Positions 44,091 through 56,660 of a stretch of 64,000 bases of DNA are shown here, piece after piece. The stretch's first letter is position 1. Every line of letters starts with the position of its first letter. This DNA is from Zhengitettix transpicula (Eukaryota > Arthropoda > Insecta > Orthoptera > Tetrigidae), in contig CM073591.1 in assembly GCA_037074705.1 (NCBI GenBank), forward strand, positions 179,701,432-179,765,431, given 5' to 3'. A program made the translations under genes and the position numbers. The notes beneath the pieces are model-generated. The model did no database searches. It was not told the DNA's origin and was given only the letters and a program-made list of their open reading frames with translations.

Positions 44091-44957
44091 TTCAAATATT
44101 AATATTGTCACAAAAAATGTTCAGTTCTACACCGAAACGATACTGAACAGATATTTAAATAATTTTATTGTGTCGGAAAACGTATTTTCCTCACAGCTGC
44201 TTAAGGAGACATTTTATACGTTGACGCTTTAGTGATTGTAGAGAATTTTCGAATAGTCTTCATCGCCAGAAAATGAGTTAGCAGACCTTTGGCTACTTCT
44301 GAGCTTACACGAGAAAAGAAATGAACCAGAGAGACGCCCCAAAGATTTCGTATGCAGGTGCCACACCTGCGGAATACATCCCAGACAGGTCTCAAGCCAA
44401 TGTGATCGATGCAGTTGAAGTACTGACCAGTATCTTTCTTCGCTTTCTAAAATTATATGACCCTCAAAGATTGTTTATTTCTCTCAAATAGCGAATAGCA
44501 GAGTCTGTGCTTTTCTAAGTAATAAAAAAGAAGTGGAGGAACTAGCAAGTACACATAAAGAAATTGTGATAAACAACCATACTAATAGTCAAACATCCAA
44601 CAACCATACTGTCAATATAAGATCACTGTTAATAAAAATGACTAGAATAATAATTACAAATGTATGTACTTTTTTTCCAAGCGGACTAACAGTCAAAGAA
44701 TTAAACAAACATGGGATAAACCAAAGACATATATAAACAACATAGACTGGACAAGTCGCCGCCATATTTGAAGCAAATTGAAAACTCAGGCGCCATGTTT
44801 TATGCTGTCTGGTGGGCGTTCCCCATCGTCTGCTAGCCTTGAACTCTGTCGCACAAATGACCTAAAACTAAATCTCTACGGACAATATATTTTAAGGTTT
44901 AAGAAAATATAACACATTTAAGGCATATAAAAATTTATTGGCCTTTAAATAATGTCA
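44091..44957. other. Unassigned DNA
   Basis: Includes frames at 44201-44395 (minus) and 44533-44736 (plus) without recognisable motif. TGGACAAGTC at 44748-44757 has an inverted partner (GACTTGTCCA, 47928-47937) that could mark the ends of the P-like element. Confidence 0.35.
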
Positions 44958-46235
44958 GTTTTGTATACAATTGCCTTATGTTGCGTCCTCTATCAACCAT
45001 TTCTTTTTCTTTACACATATAACGAATTCTGCAATTGAAGTAATGTTTTAATAAAACCTTTATTAAAATTGAGTAGTGAGTTTCCTCACCAAATTCGGCC
45101 GAATCTATTAAATGGTCGAATTCAGAAAATAAAATTTATTTATGTCCCAACATCCGGAATACCTCCACACACAATTTTAATAGTAAGTCCTTTATTTTAA
45201 TCAATCCCGTTTTTCTCTCAGTGCGAGGAGCAAGGAGAACCTCTAAACAACCTAAACACTTTATTTTTTTTACCACCATTCGTACAACACTTCCTGAAAT
45301 ATATTCTACCACTTTTTATGAATATGTTAATCTCTCATATTCAGGGATGATCAAAATTGTGATCCGTACAAGATTTAAAATTATTTTTCAATTGGTACAA
45401 CCAGTGTCTCCGAAATTCCTCCCGTACTATTGGCACTTTCGGATGGTTCTATTTGCGTAATGAAAGATTTCCTACATGCTGCTCTGAACTGTAATGCATT
45501 TGGATTATTTCGATTTCCCCCACATCTTCGTATGCAAGAAAAGAAGAGTTCTAAATGGTCCTGGCTTATTCTCCTACTTAATATAAATTTGAGAACTGGA
45601 GAATCGTTCCACACAGTTGCCTCAAACTGAGAAGATCTAAATAATCCCTGACAAATATACTAAACTCCCATCGTACAGCTTTCAATTCATAAAATACTGT
45701 ACAGATCTTTCTATTGTGTTGCATATTGTCACTCTATTACCTCTAAACACAGGAGTTTTTGTACCCTTGTTCACAACATTGCACGAACTCAACAAATCAA
45801 ATGCTTTATCTACCATTTTAATTAACTTCTCCGTTCACAATTTACAAATTCAGACAAACCCAAGTCTACAAAAAATCATGGCATCTGCTACAGAATTGCT
45901 TAGTGTCTACCTTCATTTTCTGTACCTCATACTAAATGTGTAGCCTCGTCATTCTATTTGCAACATGTAACCGTTCCTAGTCTCGAGCGACACAACAGCA
46001 CCTCCAAAGCTTTTTTTTGTCAAATGACGAGTGCAGTTGTGTCGCTCTACGCTCCTCTTAGCACCTGAAGAAAGGAAAAGGATCCCAGAAACGTTGTGCA
46101 GTATTTATATTATCACTTATTTTGTCTGTATTTGGCTATCTTTCCTATTATTATTATGCTGATACTTAAAATACGATACTTCATGTGTTTTCGAACTACT
46201 ATTATTACAATTGTAGGCTGAGCACACGCTTGGCA
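44958..46235 (-). pseudogene. P-element / THAP9-like transposase, internally deleted
   Basis: On the minus strand an ATG at 46235 starts MPSVCSAYNCNN, the beginning of a THAP zinc-finger (C-x4-C start) DNA-binding domain, which continues to about 46165. Foreign family b sequence follows (about 45960-46165). From 45950 down the C-terminal part of a P-element/THAP9 transposase reads LSNSVADAM, FDLLSSCNVVNKG, TICNTIERSVQYF, then ISQDHLELFFSCIRRCGG with NNPNALQFRAA, VVEYISGSVVRMVVKKIKCLGCLE, TGLIKIKD, and a basic end near 44960. At least three frame changes occur. Over half the protein, including the GTP-binding and most catalytic region, is missing. The SQDHLE(L/I)FFS motif makes the family certain. 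Confidence 0.85.
45960..46165 (+). repeat. Family b end inserted in the P-like gene
   Basis: CGAGCGACACAACAGC at 45973-45990 and GTTGTGTCGCTCTACG at 46037-46053 form a small inverted pair. 46065-46092 holds CTGAAGA, a hairpin-forming AAGGAAAAGGATCCC and GAAAC, and 46090-46160 is the usual GTTGTG...TATTTATATTATCAC...GGCTATCTTTCC arm. It sits at the deletion point of the transposase. Confidence 0.7.
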
Positions 46236-46439
46236 TGATTTATAATAACAAACAATTTATTTTAACACAAAAATTCAAAACTTTTACCATCAGTAGCATA
46301 ACACAAATCGGATTTTAGGTGAAGTGGACCGACTAAAAAATGGCGGTCAGTGTTGTTTGTTGCTGCCACCCAGAGCGCTGTAACGCTGATATACCCACTC
46401 TATTATGTTTATATATCTCTTTGGCATAACTTGATCATC
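46236..46439 (-). promoter_or_regulatory. Upstream region of the P-like transposase
   Basis: Read on minus, this leads to the THAP start codon. It contains a short GC-richer stretch (46337-46395) with ATGGCGG on the plus strand, a word also present near the putative other end at 44757. A promoter is expected here, but no element was proven. Confidence 0.25.
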
Positions 46440-47120
46440 AAAAATTACCTGCCTCAAAACTAATGCCTCTGACCAAAGATTCTCCCATATCATGTCCTTT
46501 CGCAGACATTTCTTCCTGGATCCAAAGTTCGTTCACGCACTACCTGAGACGATCCTTCTGGACTACAAAAATACCTTCTACAGAATATTCCTTACTCCCG
46601 AGAATGATAATTGTTATCTCTGAAAATGAAAGGGGCACTATGCAAAAGATTGCACTCTAGACATCAACCCGACATCTCATGGTACAGAAACATCCTCAAT
46701 GATAGTAGTAAGAACAATCTGAAAATAAACCAGCTGCAGAGCAAGTAACACCACCAATTGTGTTTCTTCCAAAAACATCACCAACAAGAAGAGACTTTCT
46801 CCAACTCTCTCTAATGACATTATCAACGTCTCAGGTCACCAATTCATCTCAAATGATAGAAATAGTGGAACAACCAGGAATTAATCCAAATGAAGAGCAA
46901 TTAGCATTACCAATTCAAGTTTCTTCCAAAACTATCGTCAATAAAAAAGAGTCCTTCTCTGTCACATCACCGACATATCGGACAGGACTGATTTTACAAA
47001 ACACGAACAACCTTCTATAATTAACCCAACAAAGAAAACTAAACAGATATCATCTACGCAGAAATGCCTGAACATGGAGGAAGCTTTAGAAGTGGCAAGG
47101 GACTCATAAATTGGAGGAGA
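46440..47120 (+). pseudogene. gag-like / ORF1 remnant with a damaged zinc knuckle
   Basis: 46612-46653 reads as C-x2-[stop]-x4-H-x4-C (…KGHYAKDC), a CCHC knuckle whose second Cys is a TGA. GHYAKDC is typical of LINE ORF1 and gag proteins. The sequence on either side is C/A-rich and open over short distances (46463-46660 and 46760-47020, Ser/Thr/Gln-rich), like the disordered linker of such proteins. It lies inside the presumed P-like element and is on the opposite strand to the transposase, so it is probably a separate insertion. Confidence 0.45.
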
Positions 47121-47933
47121 AGGATCTCAACTTAACTTACGATCAAGATAGAAGTGCAATTGTTAGTGGGGCTGGAATCAAAAACCCTTGGAGTACCCCA
47201 CTGGATTATAATACTATACCGGAAACAATTCTCAAGATTATATAATTATACATTGCGGTGGCAGACAGAAGAACAAATACAAGATTAACAAGGCTAAAAA
47301 ATAAACTTGCATTACAGTCATTATACAACGCCTCAGACCAAGACTATTCCTCATAACAATGTTTTAATTTAAGCATTACAGTCGCCAAGAACAAATTTTG
47401 TTGACGCGACTCTAAACCTCCCAATAAAAAAATCAATAAAAATCTGAATACTGTCAGAAATTACAACCCAAAATTACATTTCAGTTTTGAAATAGTGAAA
47501 GATCAAAATTTAGAGGCGGCATTTTGGCTGTGTGAGAAAAATATTGATGCGTTAAATACTCAAATATTAGAAAATGTTACATAGGCCTATTGAGTATTTT
47601 GTTCACAAAAATTTACAGTGCGTAACGCATTTATATTGATTATATGTAAAATCTAAAAATATTTATATTCTTGAAAATTAACTTATAATTTGTAATGGAC
47701 GCTACGTGAGCTTCTTTGAACATGAAAATATAGCATTAGCAAGAGAGCAGAGCGCTTCTGTAACTAGTCAACAAATATTCCCAGAGGAGAAATGTTATTA
47801 TTCAATAAATGAATTTTTAGAAAGTGAACTATATATAATATTGTGATGTGACTACAGTATTTTGTAAAAAAAAAAGTTTCATATCTTTAATTTGTGTGAC
47901 TCAATGTATGTAACTGTACTTATAGTTGACTTG

Positions 47934-47969
<36 letters not shown>

Positions 47970-49384
47970 CGGAAATTAGCAGCTTAATTAACAAAATTTT
48001 ATGGAATTAATGATACAATTAATTTGCAGTTTTATTAAATTGATAGTTCGTTCTGAAACAGGAAGTATCGAGAAATAATTACTACTTTCAACTTTACAAT
48101 ACCATTTATTATTTAATAGAAATTTATAACCTTTTCTCTGAGGTTAAATACATTTAAAGTTTCAATGTTTAGAAATTTGATAACTCTTCTTTCAGGGTCG
48201 TTTACCTGGGCTTGATAAGTAAAGAAAAACCTTTGTATTTACGTTACACAATCATCGAATTTATAAATTAAGAAATTAACAATCAAAACCAAAACGAGAG
48301 GAACGAAATCTGACGAATACCTTGAACTATGGTTTACAAACTTAATTAACTTGGTTTCTACTTACAAAATGTTCGGTTGATACCAGACTTACATTTCCTT
48401 GGCTCGGACTCACAATTTATGTTAATAGGCCATAAAACACTGACTCTACACTTGATTGTCAAACACACGGTCGTAGTTATTGAATTTTCCTCCGGGAACT
48501 GGATCTGCTGCACCTCTGGATCATTAGTCAGACATATTGTTACACATTGTCTTTATGTGGAAAATGATTATGATCTCAGTACGCGTAGGAATCTTAATGT
48601 GGCGCTAAATATTTTATTACCCTTGCAGTTTTTTACAAAGTATCTCGCTGTCCAAACTTTATACTTGGATTCTAAAAAATTTTTTAACTTTCTCGGTTGA
48701 ATTTATACTCTGGCCACGCTGTTCGTTCTCCTAGATTCTGATTTCCTCACGCAACCACAACAACCGACAAACTGCTTTCAGACAGGCCTAGCGGCTCACG
48801 ACAAAGCTAGCCTAGCCATTGTCGTCTTTGAAAAATTTGGTACCGCTAACAATCCAATTATTAAAATCATTACTGGCCACTAATTAGTATTACAATATAT
48901 ACATATACTTGAAAGGGACCTGTCATCTATACAAAGTAATATGTTAAGTTAAAACTATACATAGTACAAAAGTAAATATCCACATTAATGAAATATAACA
49001 GAATTTTGTTAAGACTTTTGAGACAAATATCTGGAACAGGAACATATATACACATACACTAAAAAGTAAAACTTATTTTATGTTATTGTACTTTATGAGA
49101 CTTTATACTGTCTAAATATACCAGATACTATATTTATTTTCTTTACATTTAATTATTACGAATGAAAATGACATACATAATGTAAGAGTCTGTTTCTATG
49201 CTATGAAAGCCACGAACACCTTAAACCATCTGTGCACTGCCAACAATAACATACAGAACATACACTCATGCCGAGTGGTCTATGTTGGGTGTATTCCATA
49301 GTCGTGGAAATAAACCGCGACGAATTTATGGATAATAATTCCCTATAAGAAATAATTTTGATCTTTTACAAAACTGCAAAATAT
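47121..49384. other. AT-rich DNA with one (TA)n tract
   Basis: A (TA)n tract lies at 47938-47965 directly after GACTTGTCCA. I saw no other element or gene; the frame 48377-48700 has no motif. Confidence 0.45.
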
Positions 49385-49765
49385 TTTTTAAGAATCTTCG
49401 ATCGGATTTATACTTTGATGAAACCATTGATGCAACAGAACTTGTTACCGAAATTGATGTGGAGGCTAATTTAGGATCAACAATAACACATTACGTCAGA
49501 AGAAGAAAAAAGAACTTTTCATACGAAGCACGAGATGAGCCCATCAAAAATCCAAAAGAAAAATATAAAATATATATTTTTATTTTACAATCGATCAAGC
49601 ACTACATGCTAGATTTGAACAACTTAGCAATCATAGTAATCATTTTGAATTTTTATATAATTTATACGATTTAAATGACATGTCCAAAGAAATGCTACTT
49701 AAACACTATAAGAGTTTAGAATGTATTCTAATTAACGGAGATTCTGAAATGAAAAATTTACGTTT
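49385..49765 (+). pseudogene. hAT / ZMYM1-like transposase fragment
   Basis: The first frame (to 49670) has LVTEIDVEAN, VRRRKKNFSYEARDEPIKNPKEKY. After a frame change near 49580 it continues IDQALHARFEQLSNHSNHFEFLYN, then MSKEMLLKHYKSLECIL and NGDSEM. ARDEPI..(A/P)(E/K)EK, RFEQL..H...F.FLYN and L..HC/Y..LE..L..GD are the signature order of ZMYM1-like hAT relatives, corresponding to the region before the catalytic dimerisation domain. One frameshift and truncation on both sides. The minus-strand remnant at 5640 comes from the same superfamily. Confidence 0.8.
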
Positions 49766-49783
49766 GATTGAAAATTAATAAGA

Positions 49784-50262
49784 CAGCACCAGCAGACGTG
49801 TTGGTGTTTGGAGAACCACTGCGACTGCCTGGCGAATTCTTCACCGCGGAACCCGAGTTTGGATACCCGACGTCATTCGTCGATCGGGTCTGCCAAGCGA
49901 CAAGCATTTGTTTCACGCCGGTGTCGCGACACTCCCGGCCAGACAGCTTCGTATTCAAGGAGATGGCGACTTGCACTCACGCCTTTCCTCGTGACGACTT
50001 TGTTCGCTTACACGTGACAGTGTGAAACCGGTCTTCATATTGCGCCTTGAGGAAGCAACCGCGCACCTACATCCATCAGCGCAGAGAACCAGGCTTCCAC
50101 AATACCACCCGCAGCAACCACGTCAGCGCGAAGCGACCGACCTCGCCTGCATCGGCGTCAACTCGCTAGGGGCGTCAGGCCCGCTACTCGACCACGTCAA
50201 CGAACATTTTGCACACATTGTTTTGTATATATTCTTTACCTATTTGACTATTTTAATGTAAT
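49784..50262 (+). pseudogene. Third Ty3/gypsy integrase C-terminus
   Basis: GC-rich DNA, unlike its AT-rich surroundings, encodes VFGEPLRLPGEFF, the block after the integrase core (FGxxLRLPGEF) of another gypsy lineage, then a CTHAFPRDDFVR segment. In another frame MKPVFILRLEEA and a Pro/Arg-rich end follow. The (Y/F)G..LRLPG(E/D)F motif and the RVKPxFI-type end are characteristic. Stops at about 50020 and 50259. An LTR may begin downstream (about 50210-50410, with AATAAATG at 50406), but no second LTR is present to prove it. Confidence 0.7.
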
Positions 50263-53200
50263 GCGACTCGGTCTGTTGGTTTGAACGAATATTCCTTGCA
50301 AGAAAGTCCCGTTACAGTCCCTGCAGCGTACGCACAGAGCCCATTCCCGGCGACACCCGTCTCTACTCTCCAGCTAAAGGTCCCGTTTGACATTTTATTT
50401 GAGCAATAAATGTTTTTTTAAAAAATTTATCATTGATTTTAGTTATCAAACGTCTTTAACCTGAATTTATGTAAATATTTCCGATAATGTGAGTTAGTAA
50501 TGTCGAGTGGTTAAAATAAATAAAACTATGGATATTCGTCCTTCGAACGCGATGATGCTTGAATCTATTTTTTTAGACGATATATAAGAAACTCATTGAA
50601 ATGAAAATATAATAATTAGATGAAGAAACCACAAATATAATATCCATTTAAGTATTAAAAGAAAAATATTTGAGTTTCACGAAAAGAAAGTATATTATCA
50701 CTCCGTACTACTGCGGGAATGACTACCTAATTCAAACGTCATTTTCCGAGAAACTACGGTTGCTTTTGGAGTGTGGCCTGGGCAGTTTATTGTTAACACA
50801 TTCCTCCGACATGTAATAGACGTTCATCCCTACATATGACCTGGCTTCAGAGATGATAAAGAAATTAAATTGCATCGGTCCCCAGGACCTAGCGCGTGTA
50901 ACAGAGGGTTAAATATTTAAATATAAATGACCCAAATGAATTTAAATAGTAGCAGTATTTTAAATATTATTTGTAAGCATAATTATTATAATTTATATAT
51001 ATAATTATAATAATTTGTAAATATGTTCATTTTTTATTCCTCTGATCGCGGACATATCGATACTTATAAAACGATGTAATAAAACATTAAATCATAGATC
51101 TGGGGTACCAAACTACCTCGCCAAAGGATATTAGACAAAAGGGAGGGGATCGCCATGTCAAAGAGGCCCCAGTCAAGTGTTGGACCTATCTCAGAAAAGG
51201 GTTTTCACTACAGCTTCACCTACCTATTGTAGCACACAGACACCTCAGATTCATCTTAAGCAGACTCGAATTGTTCTAGCTCATTGCTGCTACAGGAAAA
51301 CTGTTTCTATCATGCATATTTACACTTTCACTAGGGTGGTGCACTCTTTTTTAATGTGTCACTTGTACAAAGTAATGTTAAGGTAACATAATATTCCTAT
51401 CTTGGCTATATCCCCGATTGAAAGTGAGGACTAGTAACCCTTTCATACCCTGCAGTGTATCCTATCACAATTACCCATCAGCTTTCAACTGAACAGAATA
51501 CAAAAGTAATTGAAATGTGATTACATTCTTATACTTGCATTTGTGATCATTTATTTACCTCTTAATGCTCTAAGTAAAGTCTTTATATTTGAAAATAGAC
51601 CATTGTAGAGCAAAATTACAAATAAATGAATAAATTTGGGTGTGGAAACAATTCCCATCTTTGAAAAATAAAATGCCCATGTACTCTAAAACAATCATTA
51701 CAATAATTTTTCATTATTATATTAAGTGAAGTGCAGTAAGGCACTGGCATTCATGATTTCAACCATCATTGAACTAATAAAAACAGGAAAATGAAAAATA
51801 TTTTCAAAAGTGAGCAATGTTTTATTTCAGTTGTTCTAGTATCCTTCTTTACACTTTATAAATTATATAATCACACATATGCAGCACAGTAGAAGGTAAA
51901 AATTCAATTAAAATTAATAACTTACCAGTGAATCATTATCTATACACATTTTTGTTCTAAAACTAAATTACTGATAATGTGAAGAAAATATTCATTCTTC
52001 ACAACACAAATGGCAGGCAACAGAAATTTGCATTAACAAGCATAATGGAAAAATTAACTAAAAATGTAAAATAACCAATTGCTTAAATTGATAAATTTAT
52101 CAAATAAAGATGATACATTAATGAAGTAAATTATTTATATTAATGATTTTTTCCAATAAAAACAATTATAAAAATAACAGCAGACAGACACTATATCATT
52201 TTATAAAAATTAAGAATTCTGAAGGTGAATAAGCATTAGAAAATATATAAGTTAAAACAAAATAATAAAACTCTAACCTTGTGCAGAGTCCATCTTCCAA
52301 GCAGTTTCAAATGAATAACAATGCAATTATAAATTGTTTTCTCTCCTGAGAATGAATCGATTGGAATTTTTAAGTTGATATTTTATTCTCAGTAATGAAG
52401 CCTATTTTTATTAATAAATAATTAAATACAAAACAATTTTCTTATTTGTAGTTTTATTTGAGTATTAAATCTGCAGCCTTATATTGCCCCAAACTGCAGA
52501 GGATAGTTATTTCACACCCAAAAAATGGATTTAACTGAATTTTTAGAGGATAAATAAAATATTGAACCACAAAGTATTTTAATTTAATAATCTGTAAGTG
52601 GTCTTCCTTCAGCGTGCCACAATAATGTTTTAATAGTCAACATATAATCTTCAGACATTAATTTAACCAACTTAAAACTCGATCATATGAGTTTTCCAAA
52701 CACATAGCTCTAAATTAATGTAGGAATTATAATTTTTTCATTTAACATTACTTGAACTTGAATTGCATTAAATTACACCAAAAACTCTGAGAAGCACACA
52801 AAATGTTCTACTCAACAAACGTAACATTAAAGAAATTTTGTAAAATAACCACAATGTAAAAACATATATTGTAGTTAAATAAACAAAGAAATAAATTTCT
52901 ACAAAAAAAAAGCTATGCATTTGAAATTTGTCTGGTGCAGTGGTCTGTTTTGGGAGCTTGACTGGTGGTGGTCACAGAAAGAGTGGTCTGGGAGCTCAAA
53001 GAATAAAGTTGATATTCTGTCTGGTTTCAGAGCTCAAACAAGAATGTTCATAATGAAGTCTGCATTGGAACTTTGACCAGGCAGAGCGAGTCTAGCGGAG
53101 GATAACCATAGATAAGGGTGTTCTTGTGATATAATAACTAGCAGAAATCAGCAAAGTCTAAGCTGACTAAAGGTTGAAAATATCATATTCAGCATTTGGT

Positions 53201-53684
53201 ATTAAAGTACTTTTAAAGTAAAACTGAGATATAGGTTGGACGAAGTAAAGTACTTGAACAATTGTTGGAAAAACAGTTGAATAAATTTTTCTTTAAAAGC
53301 AAATTTGTAATAAATAGTTTCATTTTATCTGTAAAGAGTTGTAATGATTCAAGCATAAAAATCCAGCTAATTATATTTCCCTTTAAAATTAGTTTGCTAC
53401 TTAAATTGGTCACAACGTGTTGGCTTTATATTAATAATTTTTAAAATGAATACCACAATATTTATATCCCTCTCACTTGGCCAGAAAAATTAATATAAAT
53501 CATCTAACTGTGAAAGCAATAAGTCCAAACTCTCAGAACACACTTGGGATGAGGAACACAGAATACCTGATTGTGTCTCTATTACTATCACTGCACCAGA
53601 CAACAATTTCAAATTCATATTTTTTGTAGAAATTTCTTTATTTGTTTATGTAACTATGTTTTTGGATTCTGGTTATTTCACAAA

Positions 53685-53687
<3 letters not shown>
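50263..53687. other. AT-rich DNA without recognisable gene
   Basis: I read both strands and found no family motif. 52920-53150 is locally richer in G (GTCTGGGAGCTC and GTCTGGTTTCAGAGCTC near-repeats). Introns or intergenic DNA of an unseen gene cannot be excluded. Confidence 0.4.

Positions 53688-53739
<52 letters not shown>
53688..53739. repeat. (TA)n microsatellite
   Basis: About 26 TA units. Confidence 0.95.
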
Positions 53740-53742
<3 letters not shown>

Positions 53743-55725
53743 TGGTATAAATTCTACTAATTTAAACTAAAAGTTCAAATAAAACCATCTAGATAAAATG
53801 AAATAAACCAGTTTTAATGTTTCCCAGAGACCCACAAGTGTCTAATTTTGCCCCCTTTGCAGACTTAACAAACCACCCTGATCACTTTCACCCTGAGCCT
53901 ATAAATGTAGTGTCCAGTCCGATATTCAAGTCAGTGCCTTAATAACACTCTCCGAAATAGACAATTTAGTATGTTTATTCATACAGGAGCATTTGAATTG
54001 TTTTTCCAAGGATAGCTAGTTTTTGAATGTTTGAAAATTTATACCTTTCATCATCTTTTATCACTCTATACTCTTCTCTACTCTATTCAATGGAATACCA
54101 AATAATGCATTTAGCAGTAAAGAACTGCATTGTTGAAAAAGAAATAAACATGAAAAACATCAATTCACAGAAAAGTTCATTTCTCTCGTAAAATGTTAAC
54201 CAGACTAAATCAAAATGAAAATTATCCTTAAAAATTTAAGTGTGATATATTGAAATTTTAATTATCAATCATAGCTTATGAGAACAATTTAAAGTAAATG
54301 TGTAATGAAAATTTATGGATACAAAACATATTATGATCAGAGTTCAAACCCATGACTTCTAGAGCACAAGGTTACAATAGCACAGGCACAGGGAACTATT
54401 TAGCCACTTACTAATTCCAACAGGAACTCTTGCAAAGAAGTGTACAGGACATTTAATCTTGATCAGAGAATTTGAACCAAGATTTGTATTTTAATTTTTT
54501 ATACTGTCCTCATTAAAGCAGTTTATAAAGAAGCCAAATTGTATTTGAGTACTTGAAATGAACGTGGTCAATAAAATTAGAAACTAACAATAAATAAGCA
54601 AATTTTCATTTAAGAAATTATAATACCATAACTCATACATGTAATAATAATAATTAGAAAAGGACAATTCTTTGTTAGGCATTACATTAAATTATATAAC
54701 CTCACGGCCAACACAAATAATAAAAAAATACTTTAAGCTTCGAATAAGACCAACATATCTGAAAACGAGTAAACGACAGAACTGTACTGTTGGCACCAGA
54801 TAAATACACTACTTAACTACTGAAGCGTGAAAACCTAAATTTTTTTAAACCAAGAAACAAACCTCATAGAAGTCACATTTGGCAGTCACCTTCATTTTGA
54901 ATTTTCTATCTTAATTATATAGTTACCATTAATGTATCTAAAGAATATCAGAATGTTTTAAAAAGTTGGAAGCAGAATACTTTAGATGGCTGTATTGTAC
55001 TGCTTCGGAAAGTAATTATACTAGATAATAGTGCAGAACTCAATTTCTAGTTATTTACAATGTAGTTTACACAAAAAAAATGGTATCACTGATGGTAATA
55101 TAAGTATTTTATCTACAACACTGTGATCTTAAGATAATTGTACAGGAATCTTATTAATTTAAGAATAACTGCAAGTAATCTATACTATGGAAATAGGTAT
55201 CAGAAAATATGGCTCTAAATCTAAGGTATCCTCAAAATTCAGTGCACTCGTAAATAACAAATTATAATATTTAATCATTCTCATTGAATATAACATTACA
55301 TTGCATAACTGGCATTTGCACTGCAGACAGAATATGAACTTTTCCCTGCTTGTACCTCAAAAATATTCTATAAGATCACTTTGCACACCATTATAAGAAC
55401 TTCACTACTGTGATACATCAATAGTAATAATGTGATGAATTATTTCAAGGAAACCAGCAAATCAACATTACACTAATTAATTTAACCCTTTAATTGAGAT
55501 GTTCAAAATTAAATTGTAGTGAGTCAAATTGTAAGCAGACATTGAACAGTAGGAACAAAATTTCAGTTTTGTATAAAATTAAGTTATAAAATTATCTTGA
55601 TCACGCTGTCTCTTACAAGTTATAAATTGGGATTGGCAAATCTAAAAATAAATTTTAAATAAAAAATTGAATTAGCGGATGAGATTTTGTTAAAATAAAA
55701 CACAAAGTTGTTTAATAGGTTATTT
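53740..55725. other. AT-rich DNA without recognisable feature
   Basis: Nothing supported on either strand. Confidence 0.45.
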
Positions 55726-55729
55726 CTTG

Positions 55730-55990
55730 AAGGAGACTAGATCTTCTGGACAATTGAACTGTTCCAATCCTACATGGCAACACTGGTCCTCAATTTCAGC
55801 TAAGCCATTATTTCAATTACTTTCTTATCTCCAGTCTAACACAGCTACACCAGTCAATTTCAGGTAAGCCACACATTAGTACTTTTACCTTCCCATACAT
55901 GCTAATGTTCATGTGACCTGGGAAAAATAATTTATATGGATGGAAAAAAAACTAAAATACCAGGCTTACCTTAAATGTAGGACTGGTGTA
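55730..55990. repeat. Diverged inverted-repeat element (family F-related)
   Basis: Left part has ACACCAGTC..TTCAGGTAAGCC (about 55845-55870), the right part GGCTTACCTTAAATGTAGGACTGGTGT (55961-55987), its rough reverse complement. The AGGTAAGCC word is shared with the F copies at 56272, 59941 and 61108. Confidence 0.5.
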
Positions 55991-56215
55991 ACCACATCCG
56001 ACAGGAATAAATATTTGAAGATACCAGTAGCTCGGTAACTATTTCTTCGTATAAACTGCACAGTGTGCCACTAAATTATGTATTAGAAATAAAACTCAAT
56101 ATAGTTACCAAAATACAAAGTTATGTGAATGGAAAATGTCGACCATATCGAGAGTCCACATACCTTAACTAATTCTTTTCCCACTTCAGAAAGGATTTAC
56201 CTGTCTAAATTAATC

Positions 56216-56216
<1 letters not shown>

Positions 56217-56267
<51 letters not shown>
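56217..56267. repeat. (TA)n microsatellite
   Basis: About 25 TA units, directly followed by an F copy. Confidence 0.95.
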
Positions 56268-56269
<2 letters not shown>

Positions 56270-56271
56270 TA

Positions 56272-56445
56272 ATATTGATGTGGAAAGGAAAGAGAACTAC
56301 GTTGTGGCTTACCTGAAAGTGAAGTGTGGTGGCGCCATAGGGAACTGAAGGTCGTTCAAATTTTCGGAGGCTCTCAGCCTCCTTCCTTTCTACACCAATA
56401 TTACAATTATTTTTGACAATGTCATAACCTTACTAATATCATATA
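56272..56445 (+). repeat. Family F copy
   Basis: ATTGATGTGGAAAGGAAAGAGAAC...GTGGCTTACCTGAAAGTGAAGTGTGGTGGCG, then the hairpin GGAGGCTCTCAGCCTCC (56363-56379) and TTTTTGACAATGTCATAACCTTACTAAT. It is a compact version in which the outer end sequences lie close together. Confidence 0.75.
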
Positions 56446-56586
56446 TATATCAACTTATATCAATTTACTTAGAAAATCTGGTCATTAGATCTTGAAATAG
56501 GCCATGAAGAAGCTGGGATAAGTAAATTGTAAGAGAACCACACAAAGTGTAGGATGGACTAATGTCACACCGGGTCTAGAGTCAAC

Positions 56587-56657
56587 TAGCATTAGCTCAG
56601 TGGTCAGAGCGCCCACCCGGTAAGCAGGTGGTCTTGGATTCAATTCCCGATCCGGTC
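56587..56657 (+). tRNA. tRNA-like sequence, probably pseudogene or SINE head
   Basis: TAGCTCAGTGG is a perfect A box with the tRNA D-arm (GCTC/GAGC). GGATTCAATTCC resembles a B box and T-loop (ATTCAAT). The anticodon arm pairs CCACC with GGTGG but leaves a 9-base loop, the T-stem has mismatches, and the 5' acceptor strand does not pair with ATCCGGT. A functional tRNA is therefore unlikely. Confidence 0.4.
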
Positions 56658-56660
56658 AAT

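Noticed and set aside
44201..44395. 64-codon minus-strand frame near the P-like remnant
   Set aside because: Does not match P-element or Penelope motifs and lies outside the recognisable transposase.
56587..56657. Functional tRNA gene
   Set aside because: A box is perfect but the acceptor stem does not pair and the anticodon loop has nine bases; kept only as tRNA-like.
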